64,000 bases of DNA from Flavobacteriaceae bacterium. Its GTDB lineage: Bacteria > Bacteroidota > Bacteroidia > Flavobacteriales > Flavobacteriaceae. Position 1 is the first letter of the stretch, and the number at the start of each line of letters is the position of its first letter. The notes under the pieces are model-generated. The model searched no databases and was not told where the DNA came from. It was given only the letters and a program-made list of their open reading frames with translations. The position numbers and the translations under genes are program-made. The stretch covers positions 1 to 64,000 of the forward strand of contig CANHEA010000004.1 of NCBI GenBank assembly GCA_947459635.1, given 5' to 3'. Positions 1 through 9,312 of the stretch are shown here, one piece after another.

Positions 1-43
1 GCGAATGTTGCTCTGATTTAAAACCATAATTAAAACAATTATC

Positions 44-394
44 ATGGCAGATTTATTAAAATTCGTACAAGACGAATTAGTAACAAGAAAAGATTTCCCT
101 GAATTCGGAGCTGGAGATACTATCACAGTGTTCTACGAAATTAAAGAGGGTGAAAAAACAAGAACTCAGTTTTTTAAAGGAGTAGTAATTCAAAGAAGAG
201 GTTCTGGAGCTACAGAAACTTTCACGATTCGTAAAATGTCAGGTGCTATTGGAGTGGAGCGTATCTTCCCAGTAAATTTACCTGCGTTGCAAAAAATCGA
301 AATCAACAAAAAAGGTCACGTTCGTAGAGCTCGTATTTTCTACTTTAGAGAACTTACTGGTAAAAAAGCGAAAATTAGAGATAAAAGAAGATAA
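44..394 (+). CDS. rplS: 50S ribosomal protein L19
   Basis: Ribosomal protein L19 sits at the interface of the 30S and 50S subunits. The 116-residue length is normal for the family. The central Q-RRGSGATETFTIRK stretch, the GVERIFP segment and the basic tail ending KIRDKRR are characteristic. The ATG follows an A-rich leader without a Shine-Dalgarno sequence, as usual in Bacteroidota. A strong hairpin terminator follows at once, so this is probably the last gene of its operon; in related genomes trmD usually lies upstream, but too little sequence remains before position 44 to show it. Identification is secure. Confidence 0.97.
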   Translation: MADLLKFVQDELVTRKDFPEFGAGDTITVFYEIKEGEKTRTQFFKGVVIQRRGSGATETFTIRKMSGAIGVERIFPVNLPALQKIEINKKGHVRRARIFYFRELTGKKAKIRDKRR

Positions 395-412
395 TTACTT
401 CTTGAAGTTTGT

Positions 413-446
413 AAAAAGTCCCAATATGATGTTGGGACTTTTTTTT
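413..446 (+). terminator. Rho-independent terminator of rplS
   Basis: A 12-bp stem (AAAAAGTCCCAA, 413-424, with TTGGGACTTTTT) and a 7-base loop are followed by a run of T. It lies about 20 bases after the rplS stop codon. Confidence 0.9.
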
Positions 447-561
447 TGGCAATTTGGACTAGCTGAATTTGTGATTTTCTCAAAATAGACTGCTTAGATT
501 ATCATATTCGCAAATCAATAAAATCCGAGTATGTTGTAAATCACTATGAACTTGATTTTAT

Positions 562-569
562 TATATTTG
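562..569 (+). promoter_or_regulatory. -7 promoter box of icd
   Basis: TATATTTG matches the Bacteroidota -7 consensus TAnnTTTG and lies 37 bases before the icd ATG. The nearest TTG (534-536) is 25 bases upstream, longer than the usual 19-21, so the -33 half is uncertain. Confidence 0.5.
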
Positions 570-606
570 CTTCCACAAAATTTACGAATACAAAAAATGC
601 AATCTT

Positions 607-1830
607 ATGGCAAAAATTAAAGTAGCCAATCCAGTGGTTGAATTGGATGGTGACGAAATGACTCGAATTATTTGGACATTTATCAAAGAAAAATTAATCC
701 TTCCTTACTTAGATTTAGACATTAAATACTATGATTTGGGAATTGAAAGTCGTGAAGCAACCAAAGATCAAATTACCATTGATTCTGCAGAAGCCATAAA
801 GAAATATAACGTTGGTATCAAATGCGCAACTATCACACCAGATGAAGAGCGTGTTAAAGAATTCAATCTTTCTAAAATGTGGAAGTCACCCAACGGCACC
901 ATCAGAAACATTGTGGGCGGAACGGTTTTCCGTGAGCCAATTATCATGAGTAACGTCCCACGTTATGTGCAAGGTTGGACCAAACCAATAGTTATTGGTC
1001 GACATGCTTTTGGTGATCAATATAAAGCGACTGATACCGTAATAAAAGGAAAAGGCAAACTTACCATGAGCTTTACTAATGAAGCTGGAGAAACACAAAC
1101 TTGGGAAGTATACGATTTTGAGGGCGATGGTGTAGCCATGTCGATGTATAACACGGACGAAAGTATCTACGGGTTTGCTCACTCCTCATTTCAAATGGCA
1201 TTGACAAAAAAATGGCCGTTGTATTTGTCTACGAAGAATACTATTCTAAAAGCCTACGACGGAAGATTTAAAGATATTTTTGAAGAAGTTTATCAAAAAC
1301 ATTACAAAGCCGATTTCGATGCTAACGGAATGGTTTACGAACACAGACTGATTGACGACATGGTGGCCTCGTGCATGAAATGGAACGGTGGATTTGTATG
1401 GGCATGTAAAAACTACGATGGTGATGTACAATCTGATACCGTTGCGCAAGGATTTGGATCTTTAGGATTAATGACTTCCGTATTGGTAACGCCAGACGGA
1501 AAAACAGTAGAAGCGGAAGCGGCGCACGGAACAGTAACGCGTCATTATCGTGAACATCAAAAAGGAAGAGCGACTTCTACGAATCCAATTGCATCTATTT
1601 TCGCATGGACTAGAGGATTAGAACACCGAGGCAAACTAGACAATAACCAAGCTTTGATTGATTTCTGTCATGCACTTGAACAAGTTTGCATCGACACCGT
1701 AGAAAGTGGAAAAATGACGAAAGATTTAGCCATGTTGGTAAAACCAGAAGGCTTAACAAGTGCAGATTATCTTACTACCGAAGGTTTCTTGGAAGCCATC
1801 AAAGAAAATTTAGATTCAAAATTAGGATAA
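607..1830 (+). CDS. icd: NADP-dependent isocitrate dehydrogenase, homodimeric eukaryote-like type
   Basis: Converts isocitrate and NADP+ to 2-oxoglutarate, CO2 and NADPH in the TCA cycle. The 407-residue protein belongs to the homodimeric family that includes human IDH1 rather than the E. coli Icd type. Substrate-binding residues fall at the same numbers as in human IDH1: S94 and R100 in SPNGTIRN, R109, and R132 in [10 protein letters not shown]. The metal-binding segment [16 protein letters not shown] is present. The gene is monocistronic, with its own -7 box upstream and a terminator downstream. No truncation is seen. Confidence 0.96.
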   Translation: MAKIKVANPVVELDGDEMTRIIWTFIKEKLILPYLDLDIKYYDLGIESREATKDQITIDSAEAIKKYNVGIKCATITPDEERVKEFNLSKMWKSPNGTIRNIVGGTVFREPIIMSNVPRYVQGWTKPIVIGRHAFGDQYKATDTVIKGKGKLTMSFTNEAGETQTWEVYDFEGDGVAMSMYNTDESIYGFAHSSFQMALTKKWPLYLSTKNTILKAYDGRFKDIFEEVYQKHYKADFDANGMVYEHRLIDDMVASCMKWNGGFVWACKNYDGDVQSDTVAQGFGSLGLMTSVLVTPDGKTVEAEAAHGTVTRHYREHQKGRATSTNPIASIFAWTRGLEHRGKLDNNQALIDFCHALEQVCIDTVESGKMTKDLAMLVKPEGLTSADYLTTEGFLEAIKENLDSKLG

Positions 1831-1851
1831 TTCCTGAAATCATACTGACTT

Positions 1852-1880
1852 AAGAGGTTGTGCAAACAGCCTCTTTTTTT
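1852..1880 (+). terminator. Rho-independent terminator of icd
   Basis: A 10-bp stem (AAGAGGTTGT with ACAGCCTCTT, one G-U pair), a GCAA loop and a T run follow icd. It also separates icd from the convergent gene on the minus strand. Confidence 0.85.
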
Positions 1881-3140
1881 TTACCTTTTCTTTGAAGATG
1901 GACAAAAAACATAGCCCAATCCCAACTCTGTAAAATCAGCCTGACCTAAATTGGCGTTGATGAAAACTCCTAAAAAAAGATTGTGAACTGGCGCTTTATT
2001 ATTGTCAAAGGCGTAATACTTTAATCCCAAACGAGAGGAAATCAAATGCTTGACATTATAGTACCAATCGAGCTCCCCTAATTGATACGAACCATCGCTA
2101 ATGATTTTACCTTGGTTCAATTTCCAATCAACTTTGTAAAAAGGTTTGTAGAAATTGAATCCAATTTGCATCTCAATACCAATATGGTTCATAAGTACTT
2201 CAGCATCTGTAAATATTCCAAAACTAGACGAATTGCCGATTGGATTTTGCTTTAATTCTGGATACATTTCCGTAACCAATTCCCCATCATTCTTTATGTA
2301 ATCATAATAACTTTCATAAAAACGATAGTACATTCCGACGCCATACTTGAAAGTTTTATTTTTGATTCTACCCAAAGATGCGCTAACTGTATAAACCTCG
2401 CGCTTTTTCGCATCATACTTCGTCAGCACATTTTGTCCTAGACCAAATCGATACGAAAAATAAGTCTGCCTGTTAGATTTTTCAGTATTGAGTGGCGCTT
2501 CAACATTCAAATTGGCAACCTCGCTTTTATTAAAATTGAATTCTGTATTGAGTCCAAGTAAAAAAGTATTCAATCCATAATTTGGCAATCGTACATGTCC
2601 ATTTGAATTGTGATAATAACCCAACACTACTTGGCTTTTTCCGTTCTTGAATTGCCACAGATCATATCGCAAATTGGAACGAAATGCCCAAGTTACATGC
2701 GTTGAAATGGCTTGATTTGTAATATTTGTATTTTCATCATAAATGATATCAAAATAGGAAGCGCCGATACCGACATTCAAATCCGCTCGTTTGGTCCATC
2801 TATTCAAAATGGGAAAGTCAAGGAAAGGTATGATTGAAACCGCTTTGCCAATCATATCTTCATTACCAAAATCACTGTATGAAAAAGAAATACCAGTTCG
2901 CGGAAAGTGGAGTTCTTTTGCCCAAGCCACTTCATTTAAAAAATTGGTTTTTCCTAAAATTACTTCCACGCCCTGAAAAGGCTTTGTGTCTGGAAAATAG
3001 GTGTTGGCGGGTGAAGTTCTACCGAAATCGTATTGCAAAGCAAGAAACGAATAATTGGTCTTAGCCTTAGATTGTTCTTGAGCTCTGCATGCTATGCATG
3101 CAAACACTGCAAGTAAAATAAAATGAGCAACTCTATTCAT
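1881..3140 (-). CDS. PagL-like acyloxyacyl hydrolase (putative lipid A 3-O-deacylase)
   Basis: A 419-residue protein with an N-terminal signal peptide (about residues 1-20) and alternating beta-strand composition typical of an outer-membrane barrel. The segment YYHNSNGH (175-182) matches the PagL catalytic HxSN pattern, with H177 and S179 as the expected catalytic residues. PagL-family enzymes remove the 3-O acyl chain of lipid A in the outer membrane. The protein is about twice as long as proteobacterial PagL (around 150-170 residues after cleavage), with a C-terminal extension of further strands, so activity is an inference from the motif. It is convergent with icd and divergent from the TonB receptor gene. 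Confidence 0.65.
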   Translation of the reverse strand: MNRVAHFILLAVFACIACRAQEQSKAKTNYSFLALQYDFGRTSPANTYFPDTKPFQGVEVILGKTNFLNEVAWAKELHFPRTGISFSYSDFGNEDMIGKAVSIIPFLDFPILNRWTKRADLNVGIGASYFDIIYDENTNITNQAISTHVTWAFRSNLRYDLWQFKNGKSQVVLGYYHNSNGHVRLPNYGLNTFLLGLNTEFNFNKSEVANLNVEAPLNTEKSNRQTYFSYRFGLGQNVLTKYDAKKREVYTVSASLGRIKNKTFKYGVGMYYRFYESYYDYIKNDGELVTEMYPELKQNPIGNSSSFGIFTDAEVLMNHIGIEMQIGFNFYKPFYKVDWKLNQGKIISDGSYQLGELDWYYNVKHLISSRLGLKYYAFDNNKAPVHNLFLGVFINANLGQADFTELGLGYVFCPSSKKR

Positions 3141-3317
3141 TAAAAATAACTTCTCAAGTAAAAATGCCTTTGATATTTTGTAAATATATATAAACCAATT
3201 GTATTAGAACCTCTCAAATCAACGTAGAGCGAGAAAAAAATGCGTTATCAAAGCGGACTTTTCTTTTTACGATTATATTCATAACTTTTATTTAACAAAA
3301 TCCCTTGTAACAAAACC

Positions 3318-3325
3318 TACTTTTG
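3318..3325 (+). promoter_or_regulatory. -7 promoter box of the TonB receptor operon
   Basis: TACTTTTG matches TAnnTTTG and lies 39 bases before the ATG at 3365. It overlaps a possible TTG start at 3323, which argues for the downstream ATG as the real start. Confidence 0.55.
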
Positions 3326-3364
3326 CAACTCTTACGGCGCAATTACAAACCAGTATATTTCTTT

Positions 3365-5773
3365 ATGATTACGAAAGCCTTTCTTTACACTTCAATCTTG
3401 TTCTTGCTATTTTTTAATGCTGTTGTGGCGCAGGAAAAAAGCAACGAACCTAGCAAACAAAAATTTACTTTAAGCGGAACCATTAACGACACCAAAAGCA
3501 ACGAAACAATTATTGGCGTGAATGTCTTTATTCCCGAATTAAAAACAGGAACGACAACCAACGAATATGGGTTCTATTCAATTACAATTCCGAGTGGCAC
3601 GTATACCATTCAACTTAGCTCAATTGGTTACGAAACACGAGAAGAAAAAATTGTTTTAGACAAAAACATTAAAAACAACTTTAAGCTTTCCGCCTCTGAA
3701 GAACAATTGCAAGAAGTAGTCATTACAGACAACCGTAAAGCAACTAATATCAGGAAAGCAGAAATGAGCGTCAACAAACTTACGGCAGCAACCATCAAAA
3801 AAATGCCGGTTGTTCTGGGCGAAGTCGATATTCTAAAATCAATCTTATTGCTTCCAGGCGTAACCAATGCTGGCGAAGGTGCTTCAGGTTTTAACGTTCG
3901 TGGAGGTGCCGCCGATCAAAACCTAATTCTCCTGGACGAAGCAAACATCTTCAATTCTTCCCATGTTTTTGGGTTCTTTTCTGTGTTTAATCCAGATGCG
4001 ATTAAAGATCTGAAACTATACAAAGGTGGTATTCCGGCACGCTATGGCGGTCGCGCTTCTTCTGTATTAGACATTTATCAGAAAGATGGTAATAGCAATA
4101 ACTTTCATGCTAATGGTGGCATTGGACTCATCACCAGTCGATTGCTTTTAGAAGGACCAATCGTTAAAGACAAAGGTTCATTTCTTGTGGGCGGTCGCGG
4201 ATCTTACGCGCATTTGTTTCTAAAATTGAACGAGAAACAAAAAAACAACACCGCGTACTTTTATGATTTGAATACCAAATTAAGCTACAAACTCGACCCC
4301 AACAATAGTTTGTATTTATCTGGCTATTTCGGACGCGATGTATTTAGTATCCAAAAGAGCTTTGCCAATACCTACGGAAACGCGACTTTGAATCTTCGTT
4401 GGAACCACCTTTTTACAGAAAAACTCTTTTCCAACCTTTCCCTAATTTATAGCGACTATTATTATGGATTAGAATTAGATTTCATTGGACTACAATGGGA
4501 TTCTGGAATCAAAAACTACAATATCAAATACGATTTCAAAAACTATATCAGCGACAATTTTAAGTTGAATTACGGCGCTCATGCCATATACTACGATTTC
4601 AATCCCGGAACGATAACGCCTTTTACCGAGGGTTCCGGAATCAATTATAAACAACTCGAAAAGAAAAAAGCGCTTGAACCAGCCGTATATGTTGAGGCAG
4701 AACAAAACATTTCAAAAAAATTGTCTGTCTCGTACGGATTTCGATATAGCTTCTTCTACCGAATGGGCGAATCCAACATCAACAATTATGAAAACAACGA
4801 AGCGGTAGTGTTCAATCAAGACCAACAAATCTATGAGTCAGCAAAACCAATCAGTTCCACCTACTACGGAAAAAACAAAACCATAGCCGACTTCTCCAAC
4901 TTCGAACCGAGAGCTTCGATAGCGTATCAACTCAATGACAAGCAATCGGTAAAAGCCAGTTACAACCGAATGGTGCAATACCTTCAATTGATCTCTAATA
5001 CGTCCTCACCTACGCCGCTGGATGTATGGACACCAAGCGATTCCTTCATCAAACCACAAATCGCAGATCAGGTTGCTGTTGGGTATTTCAGAAATTTTAA
5101 AGACGATGAATATTCCCTTGAAGTCGAATCGTTTTACAAAACCATCAAAAATCGCCTCGATTATATAGACGGTGCTAACTTGATTGCCAACGAAGCCATC
5201 GAACAAGTTATCCTCAACGGAAGAATGCGCTCCTACGGATTGGAAGTCATGTTCCGTAAAAACGAAGGGAAATTAACAGGTTGGATTTCCTATACCTTGT
5301 CTAAATCACAGCAACAAACACCCGGTAGAAATGCATCAGAAAGCGGCATCAACAACGGAGAATGGTATAATTCGCTTTACGATAAAACACACAATATCGC
5401 CATTACTAGCGCTTACACTTTGTCGAAAAAATGGAGCTTTGGAGCCAATTTCGCCCTACAAACCGGACAACCGGTAACCTACCCTAACGGACAATATCAA
5501 TACCAAGACATTACAGTTCCGAGTTACGGATTGCGGAACGAAAATCGCCTTCCAATGTATCATCACTTAGACATTTCTGCCACCCTAACGCCACGCAAAA
5601 ATGCCAACAGAAACTGGAAAGGCGAATGGGTTTTTAGCATCTACAATGTATACAACAGAAAGAATGCAGCGTCTATTAACTTCCGTCAAAATGCCGATAC
5701 GGGCGCCAATGAAGCAGTGAAAACCTCGATATTCGGAATGGTTCCAGCTGTTAGTTATAACTTTAAATTTTAA
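3365..5773 (+). CDS. TonB-dependent receptor with N-terminal carboxypeptidase-like domain
   Basis: An outer-membrane active transporter energised by TonB; the substrate is unknown. From the chosen start (ATG 3365) the protein has about 802 residues: a signal peptide ending AQ, a carboxypeptidase-D-regulatory-like beta-sandwich (FTLSGTINDTKSNETIIGVN onward, about 35-120), a plug domain with GEGASGFNVRGGAADQNLIL, and a 22-strand-type barrel ending in an aromatic strand (VSYNFKF). An in-frame TTG at 3323 would put a basic stretch before the signal peptide and overlaps the promoter box, so I reject it. The following DUF4249 lipoprotein gene starts 4 bases after the stop codon. This arrangement resembles SusCD-like pairs, but the partner is not SusD. 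Confidence 0.9.
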   Translation: MITKAFLYTSILFLLFFNAVVAQEKSNEPSKQKFTLSGTINDTKSNETIIGVNVFIPELKTGTTTNEYGFYSITIPSGTYTIQLSSIGYETREEKIVLDKNIKNNFKLSASEEQLQEVVITDNRKATNIRKAEMSVNKLTAATIKKMPVVLGEVDILKSILLLPGVTNAGEGASGFNVRGGAADQNLILLDEANIFNSSHVFGFFSVFNPDAIKDLKLYKGGIPARYGGRASSVLDIYQKDGNSNNFHANGGIGLITSRLLLEGPIVKDKGSFLVGGRGSYAHLFLKLNEKQKNNTAYFYDLNTKLSYKLDPNNSLYLSGYFGRDVFSIQKSFANTYGNATLNLRWNHLFTEKLFSNLSLIYSDYYYGLELDFIGLQWDSGIKNYNIKYDFKNYISDNFKLNYGAHAIYYDFNPGTITPFTEGSGINYKQLEKKKALEPAVYVEAEQNISKKLSVSYGFRYSFFYRMGESNINNYENNEAVVFNQDQQIYESAKPISSTYYGKNKTIADFSNFEPRASIAYQLNDKQSVKASYNRMVQYLQLISNTSSPTPLDVWTPSDSFIKPQIADQVAVGYFRNFKDDEYSLEVESFYKTIKNRLDYIDGANLIANEAIEQVILNGRMRSYGLEVMFRKNEGKLTGWISYTLSKSQQQTPGRNASESGINNGEWYNSLYDKTHNIAITSAYTLSKKWSFGANFALQTGQPVTYPNGQYQYQDITVPSYGLRNENRLPMYHHLDISATLTPRKNANRNWKGEWVFSIYNVYNRKNAASINFRQNADTGANEAVKTSIFGMVPAVSYNFKF

Positions 5774-5777
5774 TCTT

Positions 5778-6599
5778 ATGAAGAATGTATTTTATATTTC
5801 TGCTGTTATCTTTTCTCTATTTCTAACGAGCTGCGAAGAAGTCGTCAATGTTGATCTAGACACAGCCAGCCCAAAATTGGTCGTTGATGCTTCCATCAAT
5901 TGGGAACAAGGCACCGACGGAGCACAACAAAAAATCAAGCTAACCACCACAACAAGCTACTATAGTTCGACCGTTCCCACTGTGAGTGGCGCGACTGTCT
6001 CTGTAAAAAACAGCTCCAACACGGTTTTCAATTTTATTGAAGTGCCAAACACTGGCGAATACGTTTGTACTAATTTTGTCCCTCAACTTGATGAAGTGTA
6101 TACTTTAACCGTAATCTCCAAGGGTCAAACCTACACCGCAACTGAAACGCTAAAATCGGTCGCACCGATTAGTGAAATTGTTCAAAATAACGAAGGCGGA
6201 ATCACTGGCGATCAAGTCGAAATCAAGACTTTCTTCAATGATCCTGACCTCGAGGAGAATTACTATATGTTCAAATACAAATACTCCAACAAAACCAAGT
6301 TAGACTACCAAGTAAGCGACGACAGATTTTTCCAAGGCAACTTGTTTTTTAGTCTTTCCAACAATGAAGATCTAAGCGCCGGCGACCAAATAACAGTGAC
6401 GCATTACGGCGTTTCCAAAACCTATTACAACTATATGAATATTCTTTTGAGCATTGCAGGAAATAACGGCGGAGGTCCTTTTCAGTCGCCACCTGCGACC
6501 GTTCGAGGGAACATTATCAATACCACCAATTTTGATGATTACGCCTTGGGTTATTTCCGTTTGAGCGAAACATCTTCTGGTAATTTTATCATTCAATAG
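5778..6599 (+). CDS. DUF4249 family lipoprotein, partner of the TonB receptor
   Basis: A 273-residue lipoprotein with a signal peptide ending in lipobox LTSC (Cys19), followed by the EEVVNVDLD segment typical of DUF4249 proteins. The rest looks like beta-sandwich modules (about 25-120 and 130-260). Family members are regularly encoded beside TonB-dependent receptors in Bacteroidota and are presumed surface or periplasmic partners in uptake; the ligand is not known. Only 4 bases separate it from the receptor gene, so the two are almost certainly co-transcribed and probably translationally coupled. The downstream region is repeat-rich, with no clear terminator immediately after the stop. Confidence 0.82.
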   Translation: MKNVFYISAVIFSLFLTSCEEVVNVDLDTASPKLVVDASINWEQGTDGAQQKIKLTTTTSYYSSTVPTVSGATVSVKNSSNTVFNFIEVPNTGEYVCTNFVPQLDEVYTLTVISKGQTYTATETLKSVAPISEIVQNNEGGITGDQVEIKTFFNDPDLEENYYMFKYKYSNKTKLDYQVSDDRFFQGNLFFSLSNNEDLSAGDQITVTHYGVSKTYYNYMNILLSIAGNNGGGPFQSPPATVRGNIINTTNFDDYALGYFRLSETSSGNFIIQ

Positions 6600-7003
6600 A
6601 TAGAGTGGTTGTACGATATCAGATATTTGATGTACGATGTTGGATATTTGATAGTAGATATTTGATAGTAGATATAACAAACTTCTCGAATGTTATTGCA
6701 GAATTCATAAATCGCAAATCACAAATCACAAATCGTAAATCGTAAATAGTAAATCGTAAATAGTATACAGAGCTCATCCAGCTGTACCTTGCAAAAAAAC
6801 CGCGTCTTGCCAACATTGGTAAAGCTTGGCAAGAGCTCCCGCTGGTCGCTTCGCCAAACTAACCAAAGCTAAAGCAAGACGCGGTTTTGTTTTCCAGTGC
6901 CATCTGGGCTAAAAAATTAGGAATTACGAATTACGAATTAGGAATTATCCACTACATTCGTGCATCCTAAATCGCAAATCAAAAATCTAAAATCGCAAAT
7001 CTC
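6600..7003 (+). other. 404-base intergenic region made of simple repeats and a long hairpin
   Basis: No credible gene. In order: near-tandem 14-mers around GATATTTGATAGTA (about 6635-6672); a run of AAATCGT/AAATCAC/AAATAGT units (about 6711-6763); the 15-bp-arm inverted repeat 6796-6888; a run of GAATTACGA-type 9-mers (about 6918-6945); and a second AAATCGC/AAATC run (about 6969-6999) ending at the thiamine pyrophosphokinase start codon. Confidence 0.75.
6796..6888. repeat. Long inverted repeat with nested hairpin
   Basis: Perfect 15-bp arms AAAACCGCGTCTTGC (6796-6810) and GCAAGACGCGGTTTT (6874-6888) enclose 63 bases. Inside, CTTGCCAA (6806-6813) pairs with TTGGCAAG (6826-6833), so an alternative or branched fold is possible. 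The GC content is well above that of the AT-rich flanks. It may be a dispersed intergenic repeat, or it could act as a terminator between DUF4249 and the next gene because T residues follow the right arm. Confidence 0.7.
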
Positions 7004-7666
7004 ATGTCTTCCCACCACATCGTTCGCGACGACCAAGAACCTGCACTCATTATTGCTAATGGCGCCGCTTGTCATGAAGAATTACTGGGTCAATTGCTCG
7101 AGTGGCAACCTTTGGTGATAGTCCTCGATTCCGCCATCGAAAGAGTCATTGACTTGAATATCAAAGTCGATGTTGTCTTGGGAGATTTCGACCGTGGCTT
7201 CAAGCCAGAAGAAATTACAGCGTCACAATATCCCATCGAAATCATTCATAAACCCGATCAAAACAAAACCGATCTCGAAAAAGCCTTCGATTATCTCATC
7301 GAAAGAGGCATTCCCGCTGTCAACGTCGTATGGGCAACCGGACGCAGAGCCGATCATACAATTACCAATTTGACAAACATTGTGAGCTATCGCAACCTCT
7401 TAAAAATTGTAATCCACGACGACCACTCCAAAATATATCTCTTGCCGCAAAAATTCCAGAAATGGTACCCGGCAAAAACCAATATTTCCTTGATTCCAAT
7501 TGGTGTTGTCAGCGGAATCACCACAAAAAATTTGCTGTATCCGCTCAACGACGAATCGCTAACGATGGGCTATCGCACCGGAAGTAGTAATGCAGTAATG
7601 GAAGATGGTTTGGTGACGATTAATCACACCAACGGTGACTTACTGCTGATGGAATGTGTTGACTAA
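7004..7666 (+). CDS. Thiamine pyrophosphokinase
   Basis: Transfers pyrophosphate from ATP to thiamine to give thiamine diphosphate. The 220-residue protein carries the family landmarks: IIANG near residue 18, GDFD (60-63), DQNKTDLEKA (85-94) for Mg-ATP binding, GRRADHT (113-119), and a C-terminal GSSNAV segment that normally contacts thiamine. The start is preceded directly by the AAATC repeat array. Its stop codon overlaps that of the convergent hydrolase gene by 4 bases. The order TPK domain then small beta domain is complete. Confidence 0.9.
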   Translation: MSSHHIVRDDQEPALIIANGAACHEELLGQLLEWQPLVIVLDSAIERVIDLNIKVDVVLGDFDRGFKPEEITASQYPIEIIHKPDQNKTDLEKAFDYLIERGIPAVNVVWATGRRADHTITNLTNIVSYRNLLKIVIHDDHSKIYLLPQKFQKWYPAKTNISLIPIGVVSGITTKNLLYPLNDESLTMGYRTGSSNAVMEDGLVTINHTNGDLLLMECVD

Positions 7667-8529
7667 ATCGTTAACTTTAATAACGTATTTCGAATCAAAT
7701 CGAAATGTTCCCATGGAATAAAGTGATTCGCATTTTCAATCGAAATATTATCAATCGATTTGGCATGTACAAATTTTCGATCCATATATTCCATATTTCT
7801 ATAAGGAACGAGCGGGTCTTTTGTGCCGTGAATAATCGTTACCCGTGAAGTGATGTTTTTTAAGTTGGGTTCCATGTCGAACAAATCCTTTTTCAACCAC
7901 CACAATTCATCATTCGACGGACGCAATGCTCCCGGAATCAGATAGCGCAAAGGTTTTGATAAAAGAACTTTCCGCCACAATTCAGGCGTTTCCGCTCTCG
8001 GATCGACGGCTCCCGCCAAAACTACTAAATTCGGAAAACGATCTGGATGGTCTGTCGCCATTTTGACGATTACTGGTCCACCCAACGAATGTCCAACCAA
8101 GACAACCGGCTGATGGTTATCGACTTGCGAAATGAAATCTTCAATAATTTGCGCTTGTGTGGCTAAATCCTCCGCATTTCCAAAATTACTGTTGCCAAAA
8201 CCAGGGCGGTCAATGGCAATCATGCGGTATTTTTTCAATAATAAACTATCACTCAAATATTGTTTGTACGCATCCCAACTGCCAGGTGACCCATGCACAA
8301 AAAACAAGGTGGGTTTGTCTGAATTTCCGGTTTGAATAAAATGAATTTTGTGTTCGCCCACGATTTCAGTTCGGCTTACATACGAGACTTTTAAAGTATC
8401 AAAATAATTGGCAGTTTCCTTAGCGTTCATTCGCATCGTCATGCATGACTGACACAACACAATATAAAGAGCGAGCACGCCAACCAGCGCATAACGCCAC
8501 TTGAATTTTCCTAGATTGACTGTGTTCAT
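7663..8529 (-). CDS. Alpha/beta hydrolase, membrane-anchored or lipoprotein
   Basis: A 288-residue alpha/beta-hydrolase fold protein. The oxyanion-hole region is FVHGSPGSW (about 77-85), the nucleophile elbow is VGHSLGG (Ser148), and the candidate acid and base are Asp in GTKDPLVP and His in NANHFIPWE. A hydrophobic N-terminus (12-28) is followed by Cys29 in CQSCM, which may be a lipobox, though the -3 residue is unusual. Substrate unknown; esterase, lipase or haloalkane-dehalogenase-like activity are all possible. The secreted-protein gene upstream on the same strand ends 8 bases before it, so the two are probably co-transcribed. Confidence 0.75.
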   Translation of the reverse strand: MNTVNLGKFKWRYALVGVLALYIVLCQSCMTMRMNAKETANYFDTLKVSYVSRTEIVGEHKIHFIQTGNSDKPTLFFVHGSPGSWDAYKQYLSDSLLLKKYRMIAIDRPGFGNSNFGNAEDLATQAQIIEDFISQVDNHQPVVLVGHSLGGPVIVKMATDHPDRFPNLVVLAGAVDPRAETPELWRKVLLSKPLRYLIPGALRPSNDELWWLKKDLFDMEPNLKNITSRVTIIHGTKDPLVPYRNMEYMDRKFVHAKSIDNISIENANHFIPWEHFDLIRNTLLKLTI

Positions 8530-8537
8530 AGTAAAAG

Positions 8538-9176
8538 TTATTCTTTGACGATGATGATGGTAGCTTTAAAACCAGTTCCCAAATTCCATTGGTTGGAAGA
8601 AATCAAGGAACCTTTGTCATCGAAGATCATAAACTGCGCAGTATTGGGTCCTGAAAATCCTTGATTCAAAGCTTCAAAATCTACTTTGTTAAAACCAGGT
8701 TCCAATCCCAATTCAATGCGTTGATAATCGCCGTCCAAATAAACCCGCTCAATCATCACTTTATCATTGACCCAAACGCGGATTTCATCTCCATCAATTT
8801 CACCAAAATCACGACAGCTGATTTTTACGAACGCAGATTTGGTCTTAAAGTCGCCTAAATATTGATTCTTTCGAAAAATCTTGGAGTCAAAACCACCTTC
8901 TTTTTCATTTAACTTTTCCTTTACTAAGTCGCCAGGATTACTAAAATTATTATTTTGGGTAAACTGTAATTTCTTAGTTTCAATCGTAGAGGACGACATT
9001 GGTTTTGGTGTCGAATTCGGCGTATACAAAGAAGGCGTATTCGATTTCGGAACACTAAAACCGCTTCCTTTTGGTGGAATCGTATTGCTTGAATTCAAAA
9101 ACTCGCCTTGAGCCGATGCTTGATCGACCAAAAGAAAATTCAGCATTAAAAAAAGAAAATAGGCACTTCTAATCAT
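8538..9176 (-). CDS. Secreted protein of unknown function
   Basis: I do not recognise the family. The 212-residue protein has a clear signal peptide (about 1-22, ending ASA-QG), a Ser/Thr/Pro/Asn-rich low-complexity segment (about 25-75), and a C-terminal half (about 105-212) that reads as a compact beta-sandwich with alternating hydrophobics (FVKISCRDFG, RVWVNDKVMI, FMIFDDKGSL). One Cys in the mature part. The operon-like position upstream of the hydrolase suggests a shared envelope role, but nothing in the sequence fixes the function. Confidence 0.7.
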   Translation of the reverse strand: MIRSAYFLFLMLNFLLVDQASAQGEFLNSSNTIPPKGSGFSVPKSNTPSLYTPNSTPKPMSSSTIETKKLQFTQNNNFSNPGDLVKEKLNEKEGGFDSKIFRKNQYLGDFKTKSAFVKISCRDFGEIDGDEIRVWVNDKVMIERVYLDGDYQRIELGLEPGFNKVDFEALNQGFSGPNTAQFMIFDDKGSLISSNQWNLGTGFKATIIIVKE

Positions 9177-9312
9177 AGTACAGCGTTCTGTCTTTCAGGG
9201 CATAAAATTATGGCTTTTGACTTCAAGCCAAGTCATTTTATCATTTTTTTATCATAATAAGATTGCATACTTTTATCAGAGGACTTCCGTTATCAAATCA
9301 AAATAAAAGAAC

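Noticed and set aside
1-43. End of an upstream gene such as trmD
   Set aside because: Stop codons exist in all frames within the first 43 bases and too few codons remain to identify any protein.
6372-6816. Minus-strand reading frames over the AAATC arrays
   Set aside because: Their translations are repetitive products of the simple arrays (LLSNIYYQISN-type) and overlap a real gene or the hairpin element.
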